DNA of 64,000 bases, from contig NZ_WFLK01000014.1 of NCBI RefSeq assembly GCF_009208565.1, forward strand, positions 124,001 through 188,000, in the 5' to 3' direction. Below the pieces are notes generated by a model. The model saw only the letters and a list, made by a program, of their open reading frames with translations. It was not told the DNA's origin and did not search any database. The position numbers were made by a program, and so were the translations under genes. The stretch is from Janthinobacterium aquaticum (lineage in GTDB: Bacteria > Pseudomonadota > Gammaproteobacteria > Burkholderiales > Burkholderiaceae_D). Numbering within the stretch: the first letter of the stretch is position 1; the number at the start of each line of letters is the position of its first letter. Positions 9,871 through 18,664 of this stretch are shown here, in pieces.

Positions 9871-10283
9871 GCAAACCCCAATCAGTCAAAATGCGAATCT
9901 TTATTATGAATGGCAGCCGCGTAAAAATCCGTCGCCGAAGCGGTATTAGTGCTTGCCGCAACCCGTCTCTTTGTACGGTAAAGTGGCAACATCCCTGCGG
10001 AACTTCGGTCAATGGCGCAGCTTGTGCCATTTTCTTGTTAATCGCCACGAAGCGAAAAAAGCCACTACTGGCGACCGCAAATTATAAGTGAAGCAAACAG
10101 CGAATTAAAGAAAAACGTTGCTTGTACCATAATTTATATACTTTTGCAGAAAGAGGCTAGTTCTTTTGAACTAGATGCGTCCGCTTGTATCGGAATAGCC
10201 CTTGCACGCAGCGACAAGTTGGTGTCGTTGGCAATCGATAGTATGATCGGCATGTCTTTTATACACATCCGAAGGGAATATCC
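9871..10283. other. Divergent intergenic region petA / mscL
   Basis: 413 bp without a credible gene. It holds a good sigma-70-type promoter toward mscL (listed separately). Toward petA a possible -10 CATAAT on the minus strand (9903-9908) lacks a clear -35. An AT-rich stretch lies around 10080-10145. No further structure recognised. Confidence 0.5.
10219..10247 (+). promoter_or_regulatory. Promoter of mscL
   Basis: TTGGTG (10219-10224) and TATGAT (10242-10247) with a 17-bp spacer, about 36 bp before the mscL start codon. GAAGGGAA serves as ribosome binding site. Confidence 0.6.
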
Positions 10284-10736
10284 ATGGCAATGATGCAGGA
10301 ATTTAAAGAATTTGCAATGAAAGGCAATGTCATCGATCTGGCCGTGGGTGTCATTATCGGTGGCGCTTTCGGCAAGATTGTCGATTCATTGGTGAAAGAC
10401 GTGATCATGCCGCCGATCGGGCGCATTTTTGGCGGCCTCGATTTTTCCAATTACTATTTCCCGCTCAATGGCCAGCCGACCAGCATGACGCTGGAACAGG
10501 CCAAGCAGGCTGGCGCCGTACTCGCTTACGGTAACTTCCTGACCATCCTGCTCAATTTCATTATCCTGGCGTTTATCATTTTCCAGATGGTTCGCCTGGT
10601 CAACAAGGCGCGCCGTGCGCATACGCCACCGCCGGCACCGGCTGCGGCGCCGATCACGCCGGAAGATATCCTGCTGCTGCGCGAGATCCGCGACTCGCTC
10701 AAGGGCGCGCCAAAAAACACTGATCTGGCACAATAA
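10284..10736 (+). CDS. mscL: Large-conductance mechanosensitive channel
   Basis: 150 residues. Homopentameric inner-membrane channel that opens under membrane tension and releases solutes during hypo-osmotic shock. Diagnostic N-terminal segment [28 protein letters not shown] (first helix), second helix [23 protein letters not shown], and a C-terminal cytoplasmic helix ([14 protein letters not shown]). A Pro/Ala run ([11 protein letters not shown]) links the second helix and the bundle. Has its own promoter; the protease gene follows 40 bp later. Confidence 0.97.
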   Translation: MAMMQEFKEFAMKGNVIDLAVGVIIGGAFGKIVDSLVKDVIMPPIGRIFGGLDFSNYYFPLNGQPTSMTLEQAKQAGAVLAYGNFLTILLNFIILAFIIFQMVRLVNKARRAHTPPPAPAAAPITPEDILLLREIRDSLKGAPKNTDLAQ

Positions 10737-10776
10737 GTTGTTACGGCGTGGCGCCGGCTGACCTGGATAGAGTTTT

Positions 10777-11937
10777 ATGCGACGATTTTGGCTGTTGTTT
10801 GCGCAGACAGTGACCATTGCCCTGGCACTATATTTTGTCTACGGCGCACTGCGTCCGGCCAGCCGGGTGCAGCAGCTCGGTTCGCCCGCCACGCCGATTC
10901 CGGTGGTGGAGACGGCCTCGAGCAGCCTGGCGCCTGGATCGTTTCGCGACGCGGCGGCGCGGGCCATGCCCGCCGTGGTCAATATCCTCACCACCCAGGC
11001 GCCCAAGCGCGGCGCCCATCCGCTGGCGCGCGACCCGTTCTTCAAGCGCTTCTTTGGCGAGCGCACCCCCGAGTTCGACAACGGCGGCGGCATGAAAAAC
11101 AGCCTGGGCTCGGGCGTGATCGTCAGCCATGAAGGCTATGTGCTGACCAACAACCATGTGGTTGAAGGCGCCGATCAAATCGAGGTGGTACTGACGGACG
11201 GGCGCAAGGCGCCGGCCGAAGTGGTGGGCCTTGACCCGGAAACCGACCTGGCCGTGATCAAAATCAAGCTCGACAAGCTGCCCGTGATCGTGCTGGGCCA
11301 GTCCGAGCAGGCGCGTGTGGGCGATGCCGTGCTGGCGATTGGCAACCCGTTTGGCGTGGGCCAGACGGTGACCATGGGCATCATTTCTGCCTTGGGCCGC
11401 AACAACCTGCATATCAACAGCTTTGAAAACTTTATCCAGACCGATGCCGCGATCAACTTCGGCAACTCGGGTGGCGCGCTGGTCGATACGCGCGGCAACC
11501 TGATCGGCATCAATACGGCGATTTATTCGCAAAGCGGCGGCTCGGTCGGCATCGGCTTTGCCATTCCCGTTTCCACCACCAAGACAGTGATGGAGGCGAT
11601 CATCAAGAACGGGCATGTGGTGCGCGGCTGGATCGGCGTGGAAACCCAGGATATCACCGAGGAACTGGCCGACAGCTTCGGCCTGCAGCGCACCAGCGGG
11701 GCGATTATCGCCGGCGTGGTGCGCAGCGGCCCGGCCGACAAGGCCGGCATCAAGCCGGGCGATATCCTGCTCAGCGTCGAAGGCAAGCCGGTGGGTGACA
11801 CCACCGAAATGCTCAATCTGATTGCGCAACTGCCACCGGGCGAAAAAGCTAAAATGACGGTGCTGCGCAAGAACCGTGAAATGGCGCTTGAGGTGGCGGT
11901 GGGCAAGCGTCCCATCCCGAAAGACCTGTCCAAATAG
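10777..11937 (+). CDS. DegS/HtrA-type membrane-anchored serine protease, one PDZ domain
   Basis: 386 residues. Periplasmic trypsin-like protease held by one N-terminal helix (LLFAQTVTIALALYFVYGAL). Catalytic triad: His in TNNHVVEGAD, Asp in DPETDLAVIK, Ser in INFGNSGGALVD. One C-terminal PDZ domain (GWIGVETQDITEEL to GDILLSVEGKPV). The single PDZ plus anchor resembles DegS/AlgW, which cleave an anti-sigma factor, rather than DegP/DegQ with two PDZ domains. No anti-sigma gene lies nearby, so DegS function is not shown. Next gene 20 bp downstream. Confidence 0.9.
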   Translation: MRRFWLLFAQTVTIALALYFVYGALRPASRVQQLGSPATPIPVVETASSSLAPGSFRDAAARAMPAVVNILTTQAPKRGAHPLARDPFFKRFFGERTPEFDNGGGMKNSLGSGVIVSHEGYVLTNNHVVEGADQIEVVLTDGRKAPAEVVGLDPETDLAVIKIKLDKLPVIVLGQSEQARVGDAVLAIGNPFGVGQTVTMGIISALGRNNLHINSFENFIQTDAAINFGNSGGALVDTRGNLIGINTAIYSQSGGSVGIGFAIPVSTTKTVMEAIIKNGHVVRGWIGVETQDITEELADSFGLQRTSGAIIAGVVRSGPADKAGIKPGDILLSVEGKPVGDTTEMLNLIAQLPPGEKAKMTVLRKNREMALEVAVGKRPIPKDLSK

Positions 11938-11957
11938 TTGCGAATCGGAAGCTACAC

Positions 11958-12656
11958 ATGCATGTGCGTGATTTGACCCAATTTTTACGTGAACTGAGCG
12001 ACAACAATAACCGTCCCTGGTTTGTGATGAACAAGCCGCGCTACGATATCCTGCGCGAAGAATTCCTGGCGCTGGTGACCAGCGTGATCGGCGAGCTGGG
12101 CAGGTTTGATCCGGCCGTCAAGTTCTGCAATCCGAAAAAAGCCATGTTCCGCATCAACCGCGACGTGCGCTTTGCGCATGACAAGCGGCCCTACAAAACC
12201 CGTTTTTCGGCCGCGATTGCACCGAACGACATGCGCCGCCCCAGCAAGGCCGGCGGTCCGACCTACTATCTGCAGATCGACGGCGAAGGCAACCTGCTGT
12301 TCGGTGCCGGCGAATACATGCCGCCACCGGGACGCCTGAAGGCGCTGCGCGAGCATATGGTCAACGATGCGCCAGGTTTTTCCAAAGTGCTCAAGAATAA
12401 GCGCCTGAAGGCGCGCTTCGGCACCATCCAGGATGAAGGCAAGCTGCAGCGCCCGCCGAAAGGTTTTGCCGCCGACGCCGAGCATATCGAATTTATCAAG
12501 CTGAAAAGCTTTTTTGTCTGGACCGAAGTGCCGCTGCCGCTGAACACCCCGGAAAAGCTGCTGCCGATGATCGCCGAAGGCCTGAAAGACGCGTACCCGC
12601 TGGTACAGTGGATGCGCGAGGCCAAAGAGCCAGAGGAAGAATCGCCAGAAGCGTAG
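11958..12656 (+). CDS. DUF2461 / TIGR02453 family protein
   Basis: 232 residues, function unknown. Family features visible: FLRELSDNNNRPWFVMNKPRYD near the start, MFRINRDVRFAHDKRPYKTRFSA, and YYLQIDGEGNLLFGAGEYMPPPGRLKALR. No signal peptide or membrane segment, so probably cytoplasmic. The stop codon TAG is part of a GTAGGTCGG repeat that begins exactly at the gene end, so the repeat supplies the stop. Probably co-transcribed with the protease gene 20 bp upstream. Confidence 0.88.
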   Translation: MHVRDLTQFLRELSDNNNRPWFVMNKPRYDILREEFLALVTSVIGELGRFDPAVKFCNPKKAMFRINRDVRFAHDKRPYKTRFSAAIAPNDMRRPSKAGGPTYYLQIDGEGNLLFGAGEYMPPPGRLKALREHMVNDAPGFSKVLKNKRLKARFGTIQDEGKLQRPPKGFAADAEHIEFIKLKSFFVWTEVPLPLNTPEKLLPMIAEGLKDAYPLVQWMREAKEPEEESPEA

Positions 12657-12703
12657 GTCGGTAGGTCGCGTAGGTCGGATTAGGCCTCCGGCCGTAATCC
12701 GAC
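12654..12703. repeat. TAGGTCGG palindromic repeat, copy 1
   Basis: Three TAGGTCG units (12654, 12662, 12671) lead into the inverted pair GTCGGATTA (12674-12682) and TAATCCGAC (12695-12703) around GGCCTCCGGCC. Same family as 14234-14273 and 59329-59464. Confidence 0.85.
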
Positions 12704-12773
12704 AACACTGTTGGCGCTAATGTACACCACTGCGTGGTGCCGCAAACAGCCCTACCATCCCAAGGAGACCACC

Positions 12774-13115
12774 ATGGCCCTACCCCACGCCAGCTCAGGC
12801 CAAGTCATCGACCTCAAGCCCACCGCCAGCGACGATCTGTCGCAGTTTTCCTCGATTGCGCTGGCCAAGACGGACGAACTGGAACTGATCCGCATGGTCA
12901 TGCCCAAAGGCAAAACCATGCCCGAGCATCATGTACTGGGAGAAATTACCCTGCTGTGCCTGCAAGGGCAACTGGCCGTCGACGCGCATGGCGGCGTGCA
13001 GGTGCTGAGCGCAGGCCAGATGCTGTATCTGCACGGCGGCCAGGCTCATGCGCTCGAAGCGCGTGAAGATAGTGTGGTGCTGCTGACTATTTTAATGGCC
13101 AAGGCCGGCCGCTAG
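12774..13115 (+). CDS. Small cupin-domain protein
   Basis: 113 residues. A single cupin beta-barrel: MPKGKTMPEHHVLGEITLLCLQGQLAV holds the metal-binding His pair and Glu of cupin motif 1, and LSAGQMLYLHGGQAHALEA is motif 2 with its two histidines. ATG 12774 is chosen because AAGGAGACCACC lies immediately before it; the longer open frame from 12711 has no such site. Substrate unknown. Single-domain cupins of this kind are often sensors or small enzymes. It converges with gpsA, 15 bp apart. Confidence 0.85.
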   Translation: MALPHASSGQVIDLKPTASDDLSQFSSIALAKTDELELIRMVMPKGKTMPEHHVLGEITLLCLQGQLAVDAHGGVQVLSAGQMLYLHGGQAHALEAREDSVVLLTILMAKAGR

Positions 13116-13130
13116 ATCCGGTCGTGAACG

Positions 13131-14189
13131 TCAGGCCAGCCCGCTGGCCTCGTCGCGCGGATCGCGCGCCAGCAATTGTTGCACCATCGCCTGCGGCAAG
13201 TCGCCGTCGAACAGCACGCCGGCTACCGCATTGGTGATCGGCATGTCCACATTGATCGTGCGCGCCAGTTCGCGCACGGCGCGCGCGCAGGGCACGCCTT
13301 CGGCCACATGGCCCAGTTCGGCCACGATGGTGTCCAATGGCTTGCCTTGTGCCAGCCCCAGGCCGACCTTGCGGTTGCGCGACAGGTCGCCGGTGCAGGT
13401 CAGAATCAGGTCGCCCATGCCGGTCAGGCCCATGAAGGTGGCGGTCTGGCCGCCCAGCGCCAGGCCCAGGCGGGTAATTTCGGCCAGGCCACGGGTGATC
13501 AGCGCAGCGCGCGCGTTCAGTCCCAGGCCCAGGCCGTCGGCCACGCCGGTGGCAATCGCCAGGATGTTTTTCACCGCACCGCCCACTTCCACGCCCACCA
13601 GGTCTTCGCTGCCATACACGCGAATGGTGCCGCCGTGCAGGGCCGACACCACCTTGCTGCGCAATTGCGCGTCGCTGGAGGCAATGGTGAGCGCGCACGG
13701 CAGCGCACGCGCCACTTCCTGTGCAAACGAGGGGCCGGACAACGCGCCGCCAGGCACCCCTGCGCCCAGCTCTTGCTGCACGATCTGGTGCGGCAGCATG
13801 CCGCTGCCGTTTTCAAAACCCTTGCACAGCCAGACCAGATTGGGGATGGTCTTGTGTTTGAGTTGCTGCAGCAGCGGACGCAGGCCGGCTACCGGGCAGG
13901 CGGCGATCAGCAGCGCCTCATCGCCGGTGGCGTGCGCCACGGCGGCGTCGAAGTCGGCGCTGACGGCCAGCGAGGCCGGCAGCGCAAACCCGGGCAGGTA
14001 GCTGTTTTCGCGGCTGGCGGCCATGGCGGCCATGGCGTCGCTGTTGCGGCCCCATAACAGCACGTCATGGCGGGCCGACAGGGCCATCGCCACGGCGGTG
14101 CCCCAGGCGCCAGCGCCCAGGACGGTAATCTTGCGGCGCGTGGCGGCGCCAGTGGTCAATCCGGCGGATAAGTCGGCAGAAACTTGCAT
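13131..14189 (-). CDS. gpsA: NAD(P)H-dependent glycerol-3-phosphate dehydrogenase
   Basis: 352 residues. Reduces dihydroxyacetone phosphate to sn-glycerol-3-phosphate for phospholipid synthesis. Rossmann motif [15 protein letters not shown] at about residues 24-38, [38 protein letters not shown], and the catalytic-domain segment [17 protein letters not shown]. The first 15 residues before the Rossmann fold are extra, so a later start is possible but no better one is seen. Last gene of the rhodanese-grxC-secB-SH3-gpsA group, after an intervening repeat. Confidence 0.96.
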   Translation of the reverse strand: MQVSADLSAGLTTGAATRRKITVLGAGAWGTAVAMALSARHDVLLWGRNSDAMAAMAASRENSYLPGFALPASLAVSADFDAAVAHATGDEALLIAACPVAGLRPLLQQLKHKTIPNLVWLCKGFENGSGMLPHQIVQQELGAGVPGGALSGPSFAQEVARALPCALTIASSDAQLRSKVVSALHGGTIRVYGSEDLVGVEVGGAVKNILAIATGVADGLGLGLNARAALITRGLAEITRLGLALGGQTATFMGLTGMGDLILTCTGDLSRNRKVGLGLAQGKPLDTIVAELGHVAEGVPCARAVRELARTINVDMPITNAVAGVLFDGDLPQAMVQQLLARDPRDEASGLA

Positions 14190-14233
14190 GTAACCTCTTG
14201 AAGCGGGGAAAAGCGTGGTCGATCAGCGGTGTT

Positions 14234-14273
14234 GTCGGATTACGCGGGGCTTGGCCCCGCTAATCCGACCTAC
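14234..14273. repeat. TAGGTCGG palindromic repeat, copy 2
   Basis: GTCGGATTA (14234-14242) and TAATCCGACCTAC (14261-14273) flank an inner stem GCGGGGC/GCCCCGC. On the minus strand the TAG of GTAGGTCGG is the stop codon of the SH3 gene. Strong hairpin on either strand. Confidence 0.85.
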
Positions 14274-14731
14274 AGGCCCCAGACTTCGCTGGTCTTGACG
14301 TAGCCGGTCTGGCCGTCCTTGTGGCGGACCTTGACCCAGCCCGATGTGGCCGGCTCGCTCAGTTCGAGCAGCACGCCTTTGTCGAGCAGCAGCACGGCGG
14401 ACGAATTGTCGTCGGGGCTGGCGCGCACCTTCAGGTTGGCGGCGCGGGCTACCAGGCTGCGTTTGGGGCTCAGGCCCTTCGCTTCGGTCCAGGCCATTTC
14501 GCCGCTGGCGTCGCGTACCTTGACCCATTCACCATAGCTGAGCACGACTTCGAGCGGCATGCCGCGCGGCGCCACATATAATTTGCCGCCTTTGGGCGAG
14601 GGCGCGTCATACAGGATCACCGGGGCCGCGCCCACGGACTTGAAATCGACGGCATGGCTGGCAACACTGGCCAGCATCAGCACGGCGCCTGTCATCCAAC
14701 GCAACTTGCTCGTAACCGGATTATTCAACAT
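14270..14731 (-). CDS. Exported protein with two bacterial SH3 domains
   Basis: 153 residues. A signal peptide (MTGAVLMLASVASHA after a short basic start) and two SH3_3-like repeats: residues about 30-85 (PVILYDAPSPKGGKLYVAPR to VKVRDASGEMAWTEA) and about 95-150 (NLKVRASPDDNSSAVLLLDK to VKVRHKDGQTGYVKTSEVWGL). Such domains often bind cell-wall peptides. It lies between secB and gpsA on the same strand. The stop codon belongs to the palindromic repeat at 14234-14273, suggesting the original 3' end was replaced when the repeat arrived. Confidence 0.85.
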   Translation of the reverse strand: MLNNPVTSKLRWMTGAVLMLASVASHAVDFKSVGAAPVILYDAPSPKGGKLYVAPRGMPLEVVLSYGEWVKVRDASGEMAWTEAKGLSPKRSLVARAANLKVRASPDDNSSAVLLLDKGVLLELSEPATSGWVKVRHKDGQTGYVKTSEVWGL

Positions 14732-14754
14732 GATGTTTTTGAACCTTGATGAAG

Positions 14755-14799
14755 CACGGCGGCCAGGCCGCCGTGTCAGGCCAGCGCGAAAGCGCTGGC
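14755..14799 (-). other. Two tandem perfect hairpins after secB
   Basis: CACGGCGGCC-A-GGCCGCCGTG (14755-14775) and GCCAGCGC-GAAA-GCGCTGGC (14780-14799, GNRA-type tetraloop read on the plus strand). They lie 17 nt past the secB stop and before the SH3 gene. No U-tract follows, so mRNA protection or attenuation is as likely as termination. Confidence 0.6.
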
Positions 14800-14815
14800 G
14801 GAGTCTTGCAAAAGC

Positions 14816-15289
14816 TTAGTGCGTTTCACCGGCTGCTGGTGCGGCAGCAGCGGCGTCGGCGATCGCTTGCAGACGTTGTTGGTAGAACACTTCGAAGTTG
14901 ATCTCGGCCAGGTGCACTGGCGGGAAGCCGGCACGGGTGATCACGTCAGCGATGTTGGCGCGCAGGTAAGGGTAGATGATGTTCGGGCAGCCGATGCCCA
15001 GCAGCGGATCGAGTTGATCTTCCGGGATATTGCGTGCTTCGAAGATACCTGCTTGCTTGCCTTCAACCAGGAACGCGACTTTTTCGCCGACTTTGGCGGT
15101 CACGGTGATGGTCACGGTCGCTTCGAAGATGCCATCGGCCAACGGTGCGGCGCCCACGTCCAGCGCAACTTCGATTGCCGGTGCTTCCTGTTCCAGGAAA
15201 ATGGCTGGGGAATTTGGTTGCTCCAGCGACATGTCTTTCAGGTAGACGCGTTGGATTTGGAATACGGGTTGCAGATTTTCGTCAGACAT
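14816..15289 (-). CDS. secB: Protein-export chaperone SecB
   Basis: 157 residues. Tetrameric cytosolic chaperone that keeps preproteins unfolded and passes them to SecA. Family signatures: [22 protein letters not shown] near the start, [32 protein letters not shown], and the near-invariant [41 protein letters not shown] 15289 (MSDENLQ) fits family length; the frame extending to 15325 is not needed. Follows grxC in the same direction with its own possible -10 (15394-15399). Confidence 0.97.
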   Translation of the reverse strand: MSDENLQPVFQIQRVYLKDMSLEQPNSPAIFLEQEAPAIEVALDVGAAPLADGIFEATVTITVTAKVGEKVAFLVEGKQAGIFEARNIPEDQLDPLLGIGCPNIIYPYLRANIADVITRAGFPPVHLAEINFEVFYQQRLQAIADAAAAAPAAGETH

Positions 15290-15393
15290 GGAACGCTTTC
15301 GTTGTAATGGACAAGAACGGCACACCGTTCAAATAAGGTACATGCAGTGTGAAAACAGCGCCGGATAGGCACGGTTTGCGGGGTGCGAGAGCA

Positions 15394-15399
15394 ATTGTA
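15394..15399 (-). promoter_or_regulatory. Possible -10 box of secB
   Basis: TACAAT on the minus strand, about 105 bp before the secB start. The best -35 matches (TTGGTT or TGGTTT, 18-19 bp upstream) are weak. Confidence 0.35.
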
Positions 15400-15444
15400 T
15401 CAAAACAATACTGCCTCAAACCAATTTCTCGACCCCGCTTTATA

Positions 15445-15711
15445 TCAGGTTGCCGTGCCGTTTAACAAGGGGTCCAGCTTGCCGGCTTGATCGAGCGCAT
15501 ACAAGTCGTCGAAACCGCCCACATGGGTTTCGCCCACGTAAATCTGCGGCACGGTGCGCCGGCCGGTGCGTTCCATCATCTTGACGCGCTCGGCCGGGTC
15601 GAGGTCGACGCGGATCTTTTGCACGGTAACGCCCTTGCTTTCCAGCAGGCGCTCGGCGCGGATGCAGTACGGACACACAGCGGTGCTGTAGACGATGACT
15701 GGGACACTCAT
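15445..15711 (-). CDS. grxC: Glutaredoxin 3
   Basis: 88 residues. Small cytoplasmic dithiol glutaredoxin that reduces disulfides with glutathione. Active site CPYC at about residues 13-16 in YSTAVCPYCIRAERLL, the cis-proline TGRRTVPQIYVGE, and the GSH-binding GGFDDLYALDQAGKL. Length is typical. Lies between a membrane rhodanese gene (37 bp upstream) and secB, a conserved betaproteobacterial order. Confidence 0.95.
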   Translation of the reverse strand: MSVPVIVYSTAVCPYCIRAERLLESKGVTVQKIRVDLDPAERVKMMERTGRRTVPQIYVGETHVGGFDDLYALDQAGKLDPLLNGTAT

Positions 15712-15748
15712 GATGTTCTCCTTGATAAGTGGTGGCGAAGCGCGCTGC

Positions 15749-16165
15749 TTATTTCGCCAGTGACAGGGTTTTCAGTGGCAAGCCTTGCTTGTTCCACTCG
15801 TCAATACCGCCTTCCAGGCTCGTCGCTTCCGTGTAGCCTGCTTTGGTCAGCAGTGCCACGGCCGAAGCGGAACGCGATCCTTTCTGGCAAACCACTACAA
15901 TGGTGCGCGTTTTGAATTTTTCCAGCTCTGTCATGCGTTTTGACAGCTCTGCCAGCGGAATATTTTTTGCGTCAGGCAGGTGACCAGTTGCAAATTCTTC
16001 AGGGTTGCGTACGTCAACAATGATGGTTTTACCACGATTGATCAACTGCGTTACTTCCAGCACCGTGGCGCGCTTGCCGCGCATCGACAGCATGGGCCAC
16101 AGCAGGGCGCCGCCGGAAATAAGGACGATGGCAATCAGAAAAATATGGTCAATAAAGAATTTCAC
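15749..16165 (-). CDS. Membrane-anchored rhodanese-domain protein
   Basis: 138 residues. An N-terminal membrane helix (FLIAIVLISGGALLWPML) followed by a rhodanese domain with IIVDVRNPEEFATGHLPDAKNIPL and the active-site loop VVVCQKGSRSASA, whose Cys would carry a persulfide or react with thiols. Physiological substrate unknown. First gene of the rhodanese-grxC-secB series, with a TATAAT -10 just upstream, divergent from gpmA. Confidence 0.92.
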   Translation of the reverse strand: MKFFIDHIFLIAIVLISGGALLWPMLSMRGKRATVLEVTQLINRGKTIIVDVRNPEEFATGHLPDAKNIPLAELSKRMTELEKFKTRTIVVVCQKGSRSASAVALLTKAGYTEATSLEGGIDEWNKQGLPLKTLSLAK

Positions 16166-16196
16166 AAAGAGTCCAATGGTTTAAGGTGATGCGCGC

Positions 16197-16202
16197 ATTA
16201 TA
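16197..16202 (-). promoter_or_regulatory. Consensus -10 box for the rhodanese-grxC-secB series
   Basis: TATAAT on the minus strand, 31 bp before the rhodanese start codon. The -35 position 17 bp upstream reads AAGACC, sharing only the GAC core with consensus. The divergent gpmA promoter must overlap this 105-bp gap. Confidence 0.5.
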
Positions 16203-16270
16203 AAATAGAAGCTTGACGAGGTCTTTTTACGTTTTGCTTTTTTGATTTGAACCCGAGAGAAGATAGAACT

Positions 16271-17017
16271 ATGTATAAAATCGTTTTCATGCGTCACGGC
16301 GAGTCCACCTGGAACCTCGATAACCGCTTCACCGGCTGGACCGACGTCGATCTGACGGAAAAGGGCATCAACGAAGCCAAGGCCGCTGGCCAGATCCTGA
16401 AGCAGGAAGGCTATACCTTCGACGTGGCCTATACCTCGGTACTGAAACGCGCGATCCGCACGCTGTGGCTGGCGCTGGACGAAATGGATGCGATGTATCT
16501 GCCGGTCAAGAACGACTGGCGCCTGAACGAGCGCCACTACGGCGCCCTGCAAGGCCTGGACAAGGGCGAGACGGCCGCCAAGTATGGCGACGAGCAGGTG
16601 CTGGTATGGCGTCGCAGCTACGATACGCCGCCGCCGGCACTGGAAGAAAGCGACGACCGCGCCTCGTTCAACGACCCGCGCTACGCCGGCCTGCCGAAAG
16701 CGTCGATTCCGCTGACCGAATGCCTGAAAGACACCGTGGCGCGCGTGATGCCGGCCTGGGATGAAGAAATCGCCCCGGCCATCCGCGCTGGCAAAAAAAT
16801 CATTATCTCGGCCCACGGCAACAGCCTGCGTGCGCTGATCAAGATGCTTGACGGCATCAGCGACAGCGATATCGTCGGCCTGAACATTCCCAACGGCCAG
16901 CCGCTGGTGTATGAACTCGATGCCGACCTGAAACCGATCCGCCATTACTACCTGGGCGACCCGGCAGCGATTGCCGCGGCCCAGGCTGCCGTAGCGAACC
17001 AAGGGAAGGCCAAGTAA
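16271..17017 (+). CDS. gpmA: 2,3-bisphosphoglycerate-dependent phosphoglycerate mutase
   Basis: 248 residues. Interconverts 3- and 2-phosphoglycerate in glycolysis. Catalytic phosphohistidine in [11 protein letters not shown] near the start, [21 protein letters not shown], and the second catalytic histidine in [19 protein letters not shown] 16271 fits the family start ([12 protein letters not shown]) and follows GAGAGAAG. Divergent from the rhodanese gene. The next gene begins 3 bp after its stop. Confidence 0.97.
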   Translation: MYKIVFMRHGESTWNLDNRFTGWTDVDLTEKGINEAKAAGQILKQEGYTFDVAYTSVLKRAIRTLWLALDEMDAMYLPVKNDWRLNERHYGALQGLDKGETAAKYGDEQVLVWRRSYDTPPPALEESDDRASFNDPRYAGLPKASIPLTECLKDTVARVMPAWDEEIAPAIRAGKKIIISAHGNSLRALIKMLDGISDSDIVGLNIPNGQPLVYELDADLKPIRHYYLGDPAAIAAAQAAVANQGKAK

Positions 17018-17019
17018 CT

Positions 17020-18624
17020 TTGCAGTCTTTCTTCCGCGGCACAGTCTTCGCCCCCTTTGCTGATCGTTCCCTGCCGGCCTGGCGCGCCGGTGCTATCCAC
17101 GCTGCCACAGTGCTATGCCTGGCGCTGTTGCTGCCAAGCATGGCGCATGGCGCCAGGATGACCGAACGCAGCAAGCAAAAGCTGGCCGCGGAAGCGCAGC
17201 GCGCTGGCCTGCAGCAAAAGCTGACCGCGCTCAAGCGCGATATCAGCGCCACCGAAAGCGCCAGGGAGGACGCGGCCGATACCTTGGCCGAGTCCGAAGA
17301 AGCCATTTCCAACGCCAACCGCGCCTTGCGTGACCTGGCGCAGGAACAGAGCGATACCAATGCCAAGCTTCAAGCGCTTGGGCAGGAACACCGGCAGCTG
17401 ACGGCGACGGTGGAAAAACAAAAGAAACAATTATCCAAATTGCTGCGCGAACAATATGTTGCAGGCAATGAGGACCGCATGAAATTGCTGCTTTCGGGCG
17501 ACAATCCGAACCGCATCAACCGCGACCTGCAACTGATGGCCTATGTGTCGCAGGCGCAGGCCAAACTGCTCGACTCCTTGCGCGCCAATCTGGCGGCAGT
17601 GGAAAAAAACCAGGCTGACGAGCAGAACGCCAAGGACGAGCTGGAAGAAATCGCCCAGGAAGAGCGCGACCAGAAAGCCCTGCTGGTGCAGGAAAAGGCG
17701 CGCCGCGCCACCTTGCTGGCCAATTTGTCGCAGCGCCTGGTGGCGCAGCGCAAGGAAGCGGGCAATGTCGAGCGCGATGAACAGCGCATGGGCAGCCTGG
17801 TCGACAAGCTGGGCAAGCTGATTGCCGAACAGGCCGCTGCCGCAGCGGCCGAGAAAAAGCGCCAGGAACTGCTGGCCGCGCAGCGCGCCGCTGCCAAGGC
17901 TGCCGCCGAGGCCAAGCTGGCGGCGGAAAAACGCGAGCGCCTGGCTGCAGCCCAGGCGGCTGTGCGCGCGCGCGCCGAAGCGAAAGCGCGCGCCGAGCGT
18001 GAGCGCATCGCCAGGGAGCAACAGGATCAGTCGGGCAGGATCAAGCCGCAAACCCCGGCGCCCGCACCGGCGCCGACGCCTGTGCCAGCGCCGCCGGTCA
18101 AGCTCGATCCGATCGACGCCGATGAACCGCCGCAAATCGCCAAGGTCGAGCCGAAGCCCGAACCCAAGCCCGAGCCTAAGCCCGAGCCGGCACCGGCTCG
18201 TCCTGTGTTGGGTCCGGCCGCGCCCGACGGCGCCTTTGCCAGCCTGAAAGGCCAGCTGCGCGCGCCGGTGTCGGGCCGCATTGCGGCCAAGTTCGGCAGC
18301 AAGCGCGGCGATGGTCCCACCTGGAAAGGCGTCTTTATCCGTACCGGCGAAGGCAGCGAAGTGCATGCCGTGGCAACGGGGCGGGTGGTGTTTGCCAACT
18401 GGATGCGCGGTTTCGGCAACCTGATCATTGTCGACCATGGCGGACAGTACATGAGTATTTACGGCAATAACGAGTCCTTGCTCAAGCGCGTGGGTGACAG
18501 CGTCAAGGCCGGCGACGCCATCGCCAGCGCCGGCAACAGCGGCGGCAATGAAGAATCAGGACTATACTTTGAGCTGCGTTACCAGGGCCGCGCCTTCGAT
18601 CCCGTCGGCTGGGTCCGGTTTTAA
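17020..18624 (+). CDS. EnvC-like murein hydrolase activator, degenerate LytM domain
   Basis: 534 residues. A TTG start at 17020 with AAGGGAAGG about 10 bp upstream gives a basic region and signal sequence ending near MAHGA. Residues about 45-300 are a long Ala/Glu/Lys-rich coiled coil. A Pro/Lys/Glu-rich linker follows (PKPEPKPEPKPEP), then a C-terminal M23 domain of about 120 residues. The zinc ligands of active LytM enzymes are missing: GVFIRTGEG replaces the first H/D site and GLYFELRY the HxH motif. This matches EnvC, which activates amidases at the septum rather than cutting peptidoglycan. Followed by ctpA, a common pairing. Confidence 0.88.
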   Translation: MQSFFRGTVFAPFADRSLPAWRAGAIHAATVLCLALLLPSMAHGARMTERSKQKLAAEAQRAGLQQKLTALKRDISATESAREDAADTLAESEEAISNANRALRDLAQEQSDTNAKLQALGQEHRQLTATVEKQKKQLSKLLREQYVAGNEDRMKLLLSGDNPNRINRDLQLMAYVSQAQAKLLDSLRANLAAVEKNQADEQNAKDELEEIAQEERDQKALLVQEKARRATLLANLSQRLVAQRKEAGNVERDEQRMGSLVDKLGKLIAEQAAAAAAEKKRQELLAAQRAAAKAAAEAKLAAEKRERLAAAQAAVRARAEAKARAERERIAREQQDQSGRIKPQTPAPAPAPTPVPAPPVKLDPIDADEPPQIAKVEPKPEPKPEPKPEPAPARPVLGPAAPDGAFASLKGQLRAPVSGRIAAKFGSKRGDGPTWKGVFIRTGEGSEVHAVATGRVVFANWMRGFGNLIIVDHGGQYMSIYGNNESLLKRVGDSVKAGDAIASAGNSGGNEESGLYFELRYQGRAFDPVGWVRF

Positions 18625-18664
18625 GCGCCAACGGCAGTACTGATTGCAAGGTGGACGGAGATAC

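Noticed and set aside
7850-9949. 699-codon open frame antisense to petB and petA
   Set aside because: It mirrors two certain genes, its product is a low-complexity His/Arg/Gln string, and such frames are common opposite GC-rich genes.
12711-12773. Longer N-terminus for the cupin protein
   Set aside because: Overlaps the end of repeat sequence and lacks a ribosome binding site; AAGGAGACC marks the ATG at 12774.
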